Shown here one piece after another: positions 36,201 to 48,525 of a stretch of 64,000 bases of DNA. The stretch's first letter is position 1. Every line of letters begins with the position of its first letter. A program made the position numbers and the translations under genes. The notes beneath the pieces are model-generated. The model saw only the letters and a program-made list of their open reading frames with translations. It was not told the origin of the DNA and did no database searches. Source of the stretch: Chrysopilus asiliformis (lineage: Eukaryota; Arthropoda; Insecta; Diptera; Rhagionidae); NCBI GenBank assembly GCA_964034945.1, contig OZ035960.1, positions 81,563,331-81,627,330 on the forward strand, in the 5' to 3' direction.

Positions 36201-39200
36201 AACATCATGAAAAACTTTAAATAAAATCTCACCTTACAATGTGGTGGTAATCTTGTTGGTATCCATGAAACTTTGTTAGCATCCTGCGCACCAGTTAATT
36301 GATCAACAGAATCTAAGAAAAGCGTCAGCGGTTGTTGTGTACTGGCATATGTAAGAAGTTGCTTAAAATGTGCTGTCAGTGGAACCAAGTCATCAGGAAT
36401 GTTTTCAAATGGTAACATGTAATTATACGATATCTGTAGACATATAGTGAATATAAGTTTAACAAAAACAAGAACATCCACGCGGAGTAAAAATTCTCGT
36501 TGTTTTTGGAAGTCAGTTAAAAATATTTACCTGCTGACATATTGATATTAATGTTGGAGTCAATGCGCTAGAGTCCGGTGTGGTGCCCAAAAATCGAATG
36601 ATATTAATCGGCCTTTTACCAACAAACCATTCTTTCGCTACAAGAGATGCACTTTTTGCCAAAAGAGATGTTTTACCGCAACCACCTTCTCCATATAATA
36701 CCAATGGTTTATCGGATGTGTCCAGCATATATCTTTGAATATGATTCAAATTTTCTTCGCGGCCATAAAATACTTTCACAGAATTGTTACAAGCATGCAA
36801 ATGCTGTAAAATTTCAGTAACAATTTGACCCTGTGCACTTGAATCTTCTTTACGCATTGCTCGATCAACTAACTTGACAATATTTTTGTAAAAATGTGCT
36901 ATAAAATGATTTAAATATTCTTCGTGAGTTTCCGTATCAAGACCTTCACGCCCAATCCATTCCACTGTATACTTCTGCATATTAGTCGATTCAATTTTAT
37001 TTGGCAATCTTTCATCTCGTAAATTACCAAGTAATTTAGACGATTCGGTATCCAAACTTCTATTGATTATATCCACGAACAAGGATGCTTTTTTTAAATT
37101 TTGTAAATTAATATTATTTATATAGCGGACATAAGCTAAGCAATGATTTTTCGTATTTTTAACATTTAGTATCCCATTTATAACTTCACGTTCGGTGACT
37201 GACATAAAGTAGTTATGCATTAAATCTTTTTCCATTTTTCCTGCGGAATGAAGCGATGCAGAAGCTTTTCTCAATAATTTTTGCATTTTTGTAAGTGTAT
37301 CCCACCAAATTGCTTGATCTTCGGCTTGTAGTTTAGGAACTCTCTGAAATAATGGCGAATTAAAAATATTTGGGTGACCAAATTTTTGAAAGCGAAAAAA
37401 TGAGTTTTGAAGTAAAAAAAAAGTTACTTATGTACGCAAAAAAGTGACACTATTGATATATTAATAAAAAAAGGTGATAAAAAACCATTTTGTCTTTCTT
37501 TTTTGAGGGAGTTAAAATTATTTAAATAAAAACATCCCATTGCATGATATCTTTTCCCATAAATAAGGTGACTACACGCTGGGATAGCCACGGATTTAGT
37601 GCTGCAAAGCAAGATAATTCCAACGACAAACTAACCAAGTTCCAGCCAGAGCTTAGTGAAAGACCCTATTTTCACCAAAATCTTTCAATTTTTTTTTTTT
37701 AAATATTTAATAAGTATTCACTGAAACGTTTTTATATCAATGAATTAAAAATAGTACCTTAATTGTGAAAATGAATATGTCAGAACTTTTCACGCAAGGT
37801 TATTTAAATATTTTTATTGCTTTAGAGCGCTATCAAAACCCAAACAATTGTTTTTTTTTCTCAAGCAATGCTTCAAAATTTCTTGGATATATTTTATCGA
37901 AAACCTAAATCCTGAAATGTGAAAATCCCGAAACTTAAAAATCCCGAAAAGCAGTTCTAAATGCACAATTTTTTTAGAAATTATCCCCTCAATTCTGCAT
38001 AATAGATAAGAGCCTCTTAACTGCTAACTGGACTTTAGAGGAAATTTAATAGAAATTGGTATTCCTGATAATAGTTAAGAGATGTCAACCTCTTAACTTT
38101 CGTGGTGAATTTTTGTAAACGGTTTTCATATTCTGGGGAAAAGTTAGCAGACGGTTCTAACCTCAAAATCCTCTTAATTTAAGAGGACCTCGCCGATATC
38201 CTCTTACGACCTCTTAACTCGTGTGTTGCGTTTAAAACTCGAAAAATCAGTGTCGGGGAGGGTTCCAACAATTTTTTTATGATAGACAAGTTGTGTAAAA
38301 TTGTATTCTGAACGTTTTTTACGTCACAGGTTTTCGATTAAATGCTCCGTTTTGGAGAAAATTGTGGAAAAAGTTGCATTGCATGGAGGACGAGGAAAAA
38401 AGCTGCAATAACCAGATTTTTTATAGTATTTCTGGAAAACTCATGAAATATTGTGTCTTCGTGCAATTGTTTACCTTTAATGACACAAAAAACGATTTTT
38501 TTATTGGCTGGAATTACATCAACGCATACCTGCAACTTCATTAATTTTATGTCTATCAAATGAAATATTTATATGAGTGCAATGCATTATTTAGCCATAA
38601 ATTTGTTTGCGCGTTGCTGAAATTATACAAAATCATTTAAAAACGATATTGAGTATCTTAAAAACTGTCGATTCAATTTTTACGTAATATTTTTTATATC
38701 ATTTTCATTTCAAACGGTCTGAGTATACCGTAGAAAGCTATTCTTAACAGATACAAAACTATTCACATGTTTTTCAAGATCCGCAATGTCTTTTTTACAC
38801 AATTTTTTGGATAACTTCCATAGTTTTGAAAACTTCATGATTTCAGAAAAAATCTAAGGTCAATAAACAGCCAAATTTGACGTCTATGAGTAAGTGCTGT
38901 CAGATGGAGACATCGTGGTGAATCTCTTAATTTGCTAAAATCGGAACCCACCAAAAACTCTTACTCAGAATACTAATTCCTTTTAAAATCTCTTAATTAT
39001 AAATTAAGATATCTCTTAATATCTGTTACCTAGAATTGGGGGGTATATTTATAAAATATATTTTGTTAATATAAAAAGATAACTTTCACCAAACTTTTCA
39101 TAAAACCATAAGAATAATTTTCATTTTCGGTCGACAGAATTATTTAAAATCCTTTTTTCTTTTCGGGTATAAGTATTCATTTCTACTTTTTAACAAAAAT

Positions 39201-41876
39201 CATTTTTACTCATTTCTACTTTTTTTTCAAATATAATCATGTTATTCTTATAGGACCTTTCGCTATCCTTACAAGGACGAAATAATGAAAACATAACACA
39301 TAAAAACAAGTGAAACTAAATAAAATCTTGTAAAAAATGAGGTTTAACTCAGCACCCAAAACCATCGAAGCAAGCAAGCATGACACATGAATGTAAATAG
39401 TGAATAATAAAGTAGAATATTATCATATACTTACTTTGTTATTAAAGTTAATCAATATAGAAGAAATAGGTTGTAGTACTGATATAGGCGGTACGGCATT
39501 ACTGTCTTTTTTATACCACAAATCTAATAGAGCACCATCAATTCCCATAGATGTTAATTCATCGCGCAAAAGCTGCAACTCAGAAGATACAATACATGTC
39601 GGAATTGGGCGATAGCCATATTTTTGTCCCAAGAAAACAACAAAGTTAGGGCCCATAGATAATCTTTGACAGTTCGCTATTTCCCTCATACATAATTCTG
39701 TTGTCATATGATCATCAGTTGCTTCATCACGAACACCCCATCGCATGTCGACGACCTAATTAAAAATGACAATCTTTTATTTAATTACGATAAATGTTTT
39801 TTTACTTAAATTTAATTAAAAAAAACAATAATAACATATAGCTTCTATGCCTGATCGTTTTTAAACAAAAATTCACCTATTTTACAAAAAAAAAATAAAC
39901 TATCACATTGCGAGTAGTCAAAAGAATTGGTATCCGTGTCAGGAATACTCACCTAAATCACCGAAAAAAACTCACCGAAAACCAAACTAACGGAACCAAC
40001 GACATTTGAAACTCACCGAATTGACAACTCACCGAAAACCAAATCAAATGCACCGAAATGAAAACTCACCGAAAACTAAATTCACCGAAAACCAAATTCA
40101 CCGGAAACCAAACCGAACGGAAAACTCACCGTAATGAGCAAAACAAAAATTGAAACAGTTGAACGGACGACCACATATCTCTTAAATACAACATACGCAG
40201 AAAAGTTTGTAACGATCCCAGTTAGTAATTACGGTTTTAAAAAAAAAATTAAATTTAATTCGTTATTTTTTTTTAAAGTTGTTCGAGGTAATTTAAAAAA
40301 AAATGTTTCCCAGTGTTTTTTTACCCATAGCTACCCAAAGTTTTTTTTCCTTCCAAAATAATTGTCGTAATTTAGCTCTGTATATTGTTCTATTCTCTTA
40401 AATTACCATTCGTTTATTTCAATTTTAATTTCGGATTTATTTCAATAGTCCTTAGCAACCAAAAATTCCCTTTTCAATAGAACTAGTCACTCAATAGTAC
40501 CCGATAGCACCCGATAGCACCCAATTGTCAGATTTAACGGTGTTTATGGATATTCATTTACCGAGTCAAAATTAAACCAGATTTGGAAAAAAAAATAAAA
40601 AAAATTTTTTTAAAAAAAGCTTTTATTAAAAAAGAATGCACTAAAAAGAAAAAAATAATTTTCTGGACGCTGTGTATCACAAATATAAAAGCTTTTTAAA
40701 AGCGAGATAAATTTTTATTTTATTGTTTTATGCTTTATCTCGCTTTTTAAAAGCTTTTATATTTGTGATACACAGCGTCCAGAAAATTATTTTTTTCTTT
40801 TTAGTGCATTCTTTTTTAATAAAAGCTTTTTTTTAAAAATTTTTTTTTATTTTTTTTATTTTCTTTTTAGTCTTTGAATATATATCCTTACATTTGAGAT
40901 GTCCTTACAGGCTTTTTAACTTGAGAATCGTATTCAGCGACCCCAAAAACCCCCAGAATAGATTTTTTTTCCGGAAAATTTAGAGAAAAGGATAATCACG
41001 TTATCCTTACAGGACCTTCCGTTATCCTTACAGACTTTTTAATGACAGATTCGGATTCAGCGACCCCAAAAACCCCCAGAATAGATTTTTTTCCGGAAAA
41101 TTTGGAGAAAGGGATAATCACGTTATCCTTACAGGACATTCCGTTATCCTTACAGACTTTTTAATGGCAGATTCGGATTTAGCGACCCCAAAAACACCCA
41201 GAATAGATTTTTTTCCGGAAAATTTGGAGAAAAGGATAATCACGTTATCCTTACAGGACCTTCCGTTATCCTTACAGACTTTTTAATGACAGATTCGGAT
41301 TCAGTGACCTCAAAAACCCCCAGAATAGATTTTTTTCCAGAAAATTTGGAGAAAAGGATAATCACGTTATTCTTACAGGACCTTCCGTTATCCTTACTGA
41401 CTTTTTAATGACAGATTCGGATTCAGCGACCTCAAAAACCCCCAGAATAGATTTTTCTCCGGAAAATTTGGAGAAAAGGATAATCACGTTATCCTTACAG
41501 GACCTTCCGTTATCCTTACTGACTTTTTAATGACAGATTCGGATTCAGCGACTCCAAAAACCCCCAGAATAGATTTTTTTCCAGAAAATTTGGAGAAAAG
41601 GATAATCACGTTATCCTTACAGGACCTTCCGTTATCCTTACTGACTTTTTAATGACAGATTCGGATTCAGCGACCCCAAAAACCCCCAGAATGGCTTTTT
41701 TTCCGGAAAATTTGGAGAAAAGGATAATCACGTTATCCTTACAGGACCTTCCGTTATCCTTACAAGGACGAAGTAGTGAAAATATTGTATTGTCATCGGA
41801 CTTATATAAGTGTGCAAAATTTCAAGTCAATCGGACAAGTGGAAGTGGGTCAAAATTGGGTTGCAAGATTTGATCT

Positions 41877-41908
<32 letters not shown>

Positions 41909-44900
41909 CGAAGGCAAGCTAAATAAAAGCTTTTAAAAAAGAAACGGGTGGTTGCCACCGGACCGATATGTGGTAAAGTCTCTTGGAAAACTTCTAGTTC
42001 GACAGTAAGATTTTTTTTTTCATTTTGGAGGGTTTTAAAAGTAAAAATAACGCGCAAGACATTTATATAGAAAGCAAGCTAGTGCTTTTTTTCTAATCTT
42101 GGTGAGAAAAAACGCTACAAATATAATTTTGTAAAATTAAAGTTATATGTTATATACATATAAAGAAAATGTGCGACTTGTTTAAATTATTTGACTATTG
42201 ATTTTAAAAGTTAAAGAAAGAAAAAAAAGGTAAAATGATAATTTAAGTTAATTGAACTAGTAAAATCAGAATTTCAGAACCTTTTTTAAAACTTCTCAAC
42301 AATTGTAAGTAGATCAGAAATTATAATTAAAAATCGACGAACGAACAACAGCAACAAAAAAGCAAAAATTTCTACGTTAACAACGAAATCAACATCTTCG
42401 TTTACTGTCATCATTTTTTTTTTGAATGGCAACACAAGAATCTTATGAATAAACTCGGCAGGCAACAAGGAAAACAAACAAGAAGGACGATTCGTAAATT
42501 CCATGCAACATATTAAACTTCCGGTTAAACTTAATACTAAATAAGACGAAGTAATATAGAGGACATCAAGACAATCTACGTTAAAAATTTTCGACACAAT
42601 TTTAAAATTTGGCAATAAAAATCAAAGATTAGTTTCGCTTTAGTTAGCTTTTGAAGCGGCCGCTTCAAATTAATTCAGGACTAAACAGTGTCACGAAATG
42701 TTGTTCTGTTTTTTTATTATTCAATATAGAAAAACATTCACTTGAAATTATCTTTTCATTTTTTTCTTTTATATATATATATATATATATCTTTCGGGGT
42801 TTGTATCGTTTCTCCTTTTATGTTTCTTACTTTGAATCTATCACATGTTAACCGCTAACGTCACAAATTGCTACTTTCATTTATTTAAACGATTTAGTAA
42901 GTTGAATCAATACTAATTTTTTCTCAAAAGCATATAACTTTCGAAAAATTTTCAAAAAAAAAAATATTTTTTCAAAAAATTGTCTCGGCGGTACCCGTTA
43001 TAGCTACCATTATTTTCCAAAAGTTGACAGAAAATTAAGATTTTTGTAAGACTCATTTACAAAAAAATTCAAGTCCTTTGCTCCACACGTTCTCGAGATA
43101 TTTAAGATATGTACAACGGACAGACCGAAAGGCCAGATGCACGAACATCCTCAGAATTTTGCCTGAAACGGATTTCGTACTGATCAGAAAGTTTCTATCT
43201 GCCCCCATTCTCAAGTCGGTCTCCGTCATGAATGAAAAGTATTCTCCTCATCTATAGCAGAGAAAAGTAAAAATTGACCAAAATATTTATATTAGTTCAG
43301 AGAAAACTGAAATAAATACGCATATCTCGTGCCCATATTGATCAATCTAATAAACTGGTAAAAATACTTCTACTTTACTATCGTATTTAATTTACTCTAT
43401 TTGGAAATGGCTGTTGTATTATTACGATTTCTGAATATATGAGTATATTTGCGGTTCGTGTTCACCTATCATAGATATGATATGTAGAACTCTAATCGTG
43501 CTTGTCAGCGTTTCAAATGAAAAAGTATTGAACTTTATTACCTTCCAGTAAGCTAATTTTAGCCTTATAAATTTTTGGAGGTCAAACATCACTCCGTACC
43601 TGGCAGTATCACGAAACGGATACAGACTTTGCTTTTCTCAAAGTATGATAGGTGTCACTTAAATTCGGATAGAAATATCTGATGTGAAAAAACAAAAACA
43701 CTTTTTCAAAATAATTTTTAAGCGGTTTAGATTATGACCATTTTAAGCTGCTTGACAGTGTTAATTGCAAGATTCAAGTAATTGTAACACGAGTTATCAG
43801 CCAGATACCATATTCAAATATGATACAATAAAATTTTGCACAAAAGTTGAACAAAACAGAACTCTCAAGTATACGGAGGAAAAAAGTTGGACTCAATCCC
43901 TAATTTCGTTAAGGGGTTTTCTCATACACATTATAATACACGAGACATTGCGAGTTTTTGTACTGGCTTCTATTCTAGAGAAGAGAACATTTCCAAATTT
44001 TTGTCTGAAGATGTGACAAATTCTACATTTCGAGCCATAGTTGAAAGTCTCTAGTTTTCCGGGAATATGTCCTAATATTTTGATGTTTTTAGTGAAAATA
44101 CCACAATATTTTTATTGAAGCGCGTCCAAAAACATAGCGAAAACTCCAATCAAATTTTGTGGTTATTCCAATAAACCTAACAATGTCTCCGAAAAATTTG
44201 GAATTATACTCATTGTACAATAGAATTATGTACACGCTCGATTTAGTGAACTTAAAAAACCAAGGCCGTTCACTAAATCGAATTGTTCATTATATTGAGC
44301 GGACTAAAAATACCTTATTATAGATTTGTTTTAGTGAAAATACAACCTTTGATAAACTTCAATTTTTTACTAGATAAATATGACTACACTCTTAACATTT
44401 CCAAATAAAATTTCTGTCAAAATTAAGCTGGGATTTTACTGATTTGTGCAGTAAAATCTATCAATGTTTTATTCACTCGTCTTTACTGTTAGCCCAGTAA
44501 AATTTCCTAGGATGTTAGTAATATTTTACTTTTTTAGCCCCAGTAAAGTAAAAAAAACCGTATAAGGTCAATAAAAACGCCCCTTTTCATATAATTGCCC
44601 CCTAAATTTAGAGGCAAAACCCCGAAGTTGACAACCGTGTTGTGGAACGACTTTTATGGAGTCTATTGTCTTTGCCGGCAACTGCGAAACGATTGTATGT
44701 ATTCAAAATTCAAATGGCTCGTACAGTAAACTAAAATACTCTAAGACACTTTTTATACAAATTAAAAAAATCTTCTATGATGCCTTGTCACATGGTTCAA
44801 TACATGCGAAGTACTTTTGCTCTAATATGGCACTAAAAAAAACTTTAAAATATTCAACAGCAAACCTGAAATTCCAGTCCATGTTTTTCTCTACAGTGGT

Positions 44901-44954
44901 CCTTAATTCTTGGATAACACTTAGCCATTAATGTGTTTCTTTCCATAGTAGTAT
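27475..44954 (-). CDS. NACHT and WD-repeat domain protein (NWD1/NWD2-like), N-terminus missing
   Basis: Predicted STAND-class NTPase scaffold: DUF4062-like N-terminal region, NACHT NTPase, helical region, WD40 propellers. Exons 5'-3' on the - strand: 44954-44866, 39755-39435, 37343-36531, 36433-36233, 34776-33928, 33679-33287, 33235-32925, 30515-30436, 30355-29270, 28948-28749, 28194-28025, 27976-27475. All have GT-AG borders and matching phases; together they give about 1671 residues plus stop. The first visible exon opens in phase 1 with xAT-ACT-ACT-ATG, so at least one upstream exon (the initial beta-strand, typically ending in a Phe-x-Ser-Ser motif) is missing and may lie outside the window or in repeat-rich DNA to the right. 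No stops or frameshifts. Vertebrate NWD proteins are little characterised, so a precise cell role cannot be assigned. Confidence 0.92.
28330..28720. mobile_element. Possible MITE in NWD intron
   Basis: Ends gaaagccgg and ccggctttc are inverted. The interior is rich in gcttaagcaaaa words in both orientations (28520-28700). Short ends and no clear target duplication keep this tentative. Confidence 0.35.
29013..29132. mobile_element. Tiny TIR MITE in NWD intron
   Basis: About 120 bp, left end cgttcagacacagcggttt and right end its near-exact complement aaaccgctgtgtctgaa. The centre is itself palindromic (gcgattgcaaacgcgc). Non-coding, in the 321-nt intron between the exons at 29270 and 28948. 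Confidence 0.55.
30516..32924. repeat. NWD intron with decayed tandem-repeat DNA
   Basis: A 2.4-kb intron. Positions 31200-31500 hold imperfect repeats of a cctcgataccc...cttcga unit. Positions 31770-32200 hold diverged units of the family seen cleanly at 50915-51650 (aaggtcctgtagaatatcgc, gaggtcgctgat, gatgttgga). An AT/GATC-rich simple tract lies at 30945-31020. Positions 32680-32870 have possible hAT-like inverted ends (cagggtgtgctctgca / ccgcactccactg). No gene. Confidence 0.45.
33287..34776 (-). CDS. NWD exons: post-NACHT helical region
   Basis: Exons 34776-33928 (283 codons) and 33679-33287 (131 codons), joined in phase 0. They contain SGLSESELEDLISLDDKVLD and WYHRQFRDTARERYF, the conserved winged-helix/HETHS-like segment of STAND ATPases. 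They end just before the first WD repeat with TPGGPLK. The intron between them holds an inverted-repeat insertion at 33772-33902. Confidence 0.9.
33772..33902. repeat. Inverted pair of the 'atcagtcgtgaa' repeat
   Basis: Left arm catttgttttgttttagc... to gaagtttttt, right arm its near-complement, loop about 35 nt. The outward left flank continues to match copies at 2276-2385 and 19545-19670. Lies in a 248-nt NWD intron. Confidence 0.6.
34777..36232. other. NWD intron, 1.5 kb
   Basis: Contains the LTR-like block described separately. The rest (34777-35130 and 35520-36232) is non-coding, with no recognised element. The open frames here have no family resemblance. Confidence 0.4.
35145..35517 (-). 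mobile_element. LTR-like block with candidate primer-binding site
   Basis: Read on the - strand it starts tgtggtgaacacagtg (35517) and carries aataaaatttatag at about 35240-35255. It ends near 35145, followed at once by tggcgccgaagt, a form expected for a tRNA primer-binding site. The block is clearly more GC-rich than its surroundings. No internal retroelement ORF follows, so it would be a solo or truncated LTR. The alternative is an unclassified repeat. Confidence 0.3.
36233..37343 (-). CDS. NWD exons: NACHT NTPase core
   Basis: Exon 37343-36531 carries the Walker A motif LYGEGGCGKTSLLAK (about residue 355 of the visible protein). Exon 36433-36233 carries the Walker B-like LTLFLDSVDQL. The intron between them is 97 nt, phase 0. 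Walker A and B are both intact, so nucleotide binding is expected from the family. Confidence 0.92.
37985..39043. mobile_element. Foldback/TIR element in NWD intron
   Basis: Left end cccctcaattctgcataata and right end ttacctagaattggggg are inverted (roughly 30 bp, imperfect). The interior is studded with cctcttaa/ttaagagg words. A related interrupted copy occupies msps intron 7 (6525-7440), so the family has inserted in introns of both host genes. No transposase. Confidence 0.55.
39435..44954 (-). CDS. NWD first two visible exons: DUF4062-like N-terminal domain
   Basis: Exon 44954-44866 encodes TTMERNTLMAKCYPRIKDHC then a Glu-Phe-Gln end. It joins in phase 0 over a 5.1-kb intron to exon 39755-39435, which starts VVDMRWGVRDEATDDHMTTE. 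This is the invariant signature of NWD-family N-termini. CQRLSMGPNFVVFLGQKYGY follows, also family-typical. The small 89-nt exon is recognised only by homology and phase. Confidence 0.88.
39950..40135. repeat. Degenerate short tandem repeat
   Basis: Eight or more imperfect copies of a ctcaccgaaaaccaaa unit, with variants such as ttcaccgaaaaccaaa and gaaactcaccg. Non-coding, in the 5.1-kb NWD intron. Confidence 0.75.
40586..40859. repeat. Near-perfect palindrome, about 125-bp arms
   Basis: Arms 40586-40711 and 40734-40859 are inverted copies (aaaagcttttatatttgtga..., gcgagataaa / tttatctcgc at the centre) around a loop of about 22 nt. The tandem array at 40895-41770 begins just to its right. 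The RNA or single strand would form a very long hairpin. Confidence 0.9.
40895..41770. repeat. Tandem array, about 122-bp units, seven copies
   Basis: Repeated phrases gattcggattcagcgacc, aaaaacccccagaatagatt and ggataatcacgttatcctta recur every 122 bp or so with few mismatches. The array is followed by tccttacaaggacgaagtag and a unique tail ending in a (gaca)n run at 41879-41908. Reverse-complement units form the array at 50915-51650. Confidence 0.9.
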
Positions 44955-45335
44955 CTGTTGAAAAATACAATAAAGTTCCGATATGTTTTTTTTTTATAAA
45001 ATAAAAGAAAATTATCAAAGGCTGATGATAGCTGCGTTTAGAGAAGCTTAACCAGATAACACACAAAGTGCCCAACTTTGCCACTCGATTACTCGGGAAT
45101 GTTACAACCGATCGGGCTGAAGCCGTATAAATGTAATTGCTCTATATAGATCTCTAATTACACCAAATTCCATGGATCAATTTAGCGCTTCTAGCAGATC
45201 CAGAAATCAGATTTTAGTGTTTGAGGGATAAATGAGTGAGTGTGAGTGATAAGGGGACACCATCCTAAAGCAATAACGGTGAAAGACTATCATTTTACAT
45301 AACTCTTCTGAAGATCATAGTTCAGTATCCCTCAC

Positions 45336-46170
45336 TAGGGATGTCCAAAAAGAACTGGTTAAACCGGTTACCCGGTGTTTTTGCTTCGGTTAACCGGTTT
45401 TTTTTTCTGTGTTTTTTGCACGGTTATACCCGGTATTTTTTTAAAGCCAAAAACCGTTCAAAAAACCGATTATTTTTTTTGTACGGAAAAATAATTTTAA
45501 ACCAATTTTTGTGCAATTGATTTGTTACACCGCGTCTTGATTTGGGATTTTTCATCGCAGAGATTTTTGATTGACCAATCAGAGCTCGAGTTGACGGCGA
45601 GAAAAAATCCCAGAGATAAATTTCTTGAAATCTTGCAATTGCAAAATTTCTTGGAATTTCACAATTCAAGATGGCGGAATCCAAATTCTCCCGACAAGTA
45701 ATTGCGAAAATAACTAATTTTTACAAAATACGATACAAAAAGCTTTGGAAGAGAATATATAACATTAAGAGGTTTTTCTTTTCGTCTGTTCTTCTGTTTC
45801 AGCCTTTTAAATTTCACGTATTGCATTAATTGCGAGAGCGGCGACTATGTGTTTTCTTTTCATCGGCATTTTGAGTACTAAATTTCAAGAGATTTTCGGC
45901 CCAGCTGTCAAAAAAATCTCATTGCGGTGAGATATTTCTTCGGATGAAAAATTGTTAATCAAGACGCGGTGTTAGAAACACTTCTTTTTAGGCACTCTAA
46001 ACCAAATGCAATATTGCGTCTAAGACCTAACCTACACAATTTGAACAAAACGGTTTTTCGGTGTTTTAATAACCGGTTTTTTGGACCCGGTTAAACCATC
46101 CCGGTTTAAACCGAAGTCTTAAAAACCGGTTTAACCGAAAAACGGTTTTTTCAAAAATTTGACATCCCTA
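45336..46170. mobile_element. hAT-type MITE with TAGGGATGTC tips
   Basis: Left tip tagggatgtcc, right tip gacatcccta. Subterminal ends are rich in aaccggtt motifs in opposing orientation. Flanking octamers tccctcac and cccgtcac agree at six of eight positions, fitting an old 8-bp hAT duplication. No transposase. It contains a nested Harbinger MITE (45528-45971). Confidence 0.65.
45528..45971. mobile_element. Harbinger-type MITE nested in the hAT MITE
   Basis: 444 bp, left end caccgcgtcttgattt, right end aatcaagacgcggtg, flanked by TTA at 45525-45527 and 45972-45974. This 3-bp TTA duplication points to PIF/Harbinger. Non-coding. Confidence 0.7.
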
Positions 46171-46198
46171 CCCGTCACCATTGCCCTAACCCTTATAT

Positions 46199-46400
46199 AA
46201 AGGGTGTTTTTAATAGTGTCCGGAAAATAAATAAAAATACATTACATTGACTTTAGATCTCAAAAATGCATTTATTTGAAAGATAATTCTTTATCATTCA
46301 ACATTTAAAGATGATTTCGGGCATATGAGCACCACGGCACATAGCGCATCCTGTCGGTCCAATTAAGGAACTGTCTCTAAAACTTTCTCTTTGGAATGTC
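46199..46400 (-). pseudogene. Mariner-like transposase 3' end relic
   Basis: On the - strand, 46345-46370 reads NWTDRMRYVP and, one frame over, GAHMPEIIFKC. This is the conserved C-terminus of the same mariner-like group as the relic at 14150. It is followed on the + map by the outer tip agggtgtttttaatagtgtc at 46201. Only the terminal piece is left. Confidence 0.5.
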
Positions 46401-48339
46401 CAAAATAGGTTAACCCAGTAAAAAGTTATGCGTGAACATACATAAAAAATACATCGAATTGAGAACCTTTTCGTTTTGGGAAGTCAGTTAAATTTTTTTT
46501 CAGATTTATCGATTGGAAAAAGTTTTTTTTTCGTGTTCTAAAACTATTTCAAGTTTTATAACTTAATTTGTATTGGAAGCCAATGGTTATTTGGGCGTCA
46601 TTATAGACAAGTAATAATTCGGTTTAGTGGGATTAAACGTCCCCAATTGAACAGCAGAAACAAACTTCCGTAAATTTTACAAAAAAACATGGTGAAAATT
46701 TAGATTTTCTTCACATTTTCCTTGCAAATCTAACTTTTCCGCGATTTTCTTCAAAGCCGTAAATTTGATCGAAAAACGTAACAGACAAAAAATGTTCAGA
46801 ATACAACTTTACAAACAAAAGTTTCGACATGGAAGCTATCCTCGATGGCTTTGATATATATTTATTAACATATGTGGTTCAAAAAAATAAAATTAACATT
46901 TAAAAAATATAAATACTTTTATTTCTAACAAAAATACAAAAGTTGGTTATTATTATTTGTTTTTTTTCAATTTTACAAAAAATTGTAAAAATACATTATA
47001 AAATTGTGCTATAAATCTACTTCTAATTCACTTTCCGCGATGTAGTGTCCAATCCAAACCGGATTTTTATGCCGAAACCGAACTATCAGCAAAAAGCTAG
47101 TTTTGGCTGGAACCGAAATCTTTTTACATAAAGCTCCGTATGACCAGAATGTTCGAAAAAGTATAAATTTGGTCGACAAAGTTAAATTTTGAATAAAACA
47201 TAAGAAAAACTACACTTGACAGAGGCCAATCGTGGAATATTCTGTATGAGGACAGACAAAACTTCGATTAAAAACAAATCCATTGGTATCGGAGAGGGGG
47301 AAGAATTTGTCCGACTGGATTTTGATGTATGGAACGATTATGTTAAATCATATTCTAAACACATGTTGTCTCCATGATGATGCACCGTTTCTGAAAAAAA
47401 AACGCAGAAAACTTTGATTTTTATGGGGGAGGGGGAAAGAGTGGTTCAACTGGATTTTGACGTCGAGAAAATTGTTTGAACGGGGTCTAAATCCATTTGA
47501 TTCTAATTTTTCAGTCAAGTAGCTACTTCTACTTTGCTTACTAAATACTAAGCAATTTACAAATCTGAAAGTGTGATTTTTAGTCAAATTCATACGCTTT
47601 CAAGTTTATTTCCCAACATGTCGTTTCTTTGGACTGAAGAAACAACTTAAACATTTGTTGGTGAATATTTAAAGCATGAGTGTCTTTGGAATTTCAAATT
47701 TCCATCTCTTGCGGTATAGCTATAACATAAAAATTTATGACATTATTTATTTTCGTTCTCTTGCGTTGAACTCTGTTCATATTCACAAACTACTCACAAA
47801 TGCACTAACGATATTATGTCCAGGCACTTTTCAGCTACTAGCCACTTGACTAAATACTTATATAGTCAGAAACTGGCTCAGACATTTCTGTAACGAACTC
47901 GGTAAGACAAATGAAAAGACCAAAGATTTCCTTTTATACTAACGCTTTCAAGATTTGTTCCTGAGCTTTGCTGCCTTTGAGATTCCATTTGACTTTGTTG
48001 CTCCCTGCCCCTTCCGATTGTAGTCAATACTTTTTATTTGTAAAATCAAATTTGCCCTTCCGTCTTCCGTTTTGTTTAAAATTTAAACTTTAAAGGATCC
48101 CCCGTTTCTGCCCGGAATCCAAATAATTCGCAGACCTGAAAAATATCTTGCACTAAGTGAGAATATTGAGACTACCACAGATACCTGTGGTGTTTTCCTT
48201 ATTTGGCGAAGACATCTCTGCAATTTCCAAATGTAGTTCAATATCTCAGCATTAGGAAAGATATTTTTCACTTGCTGCACGTATTTTCATCACCGGAATC
48301 ACGGTGTGTCAACTTAGAACAAAAAGTAAATTTCATTTT
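46401..48339. other. Repeat-derived non-coding stretch
   Basis: Contains pieces of the CTGTCCGT family at about 47250-47470 (aggggggagggggaaagagt-like text and ggattttgatgtatgg). Otherwise no gene, transposase or structure is recognised. Confidence 0.35.
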
Positions 48340-48525
48340 TAGTTCCGATTTCAAACACGGTGCGCTGTTGTTGCATGCGTTTTTCGTTTTTCAAACATGA
48401 TGGCGCGCGTGTGGCATGTTTTCTCCGACTTGACCATGATTTGAGGTTAGTTTTTTTTTCTTCATTTTGGGGCACATATTAATTCCGGTAATTTTTCAAG
48501 TATCCTTAAAACACCGGTATTTTAG

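Larger units (their letters stand above)
39756..44865. other. Largest visible NWD intron
   Basis: Holds the short repeat, palindrome and array listed separately. The right part, 41910-44865, is non-coding. An (at)n tract lies at about 42771-42791, pieces at 42980-43200 resemble 18830-18910, and a 13-bp-stem hairpin lies at 44236-44277 (cgatttagtgaac / gttcactaaatcg). No further gene. Confidence 0.45.

Noticed and set aside
39950..40135. CRISPR-like array
   Set aside because: The units are short, degenerate and contiguous without spacers, so this is an ordinary tandem repeat in a eukaryotic intron.
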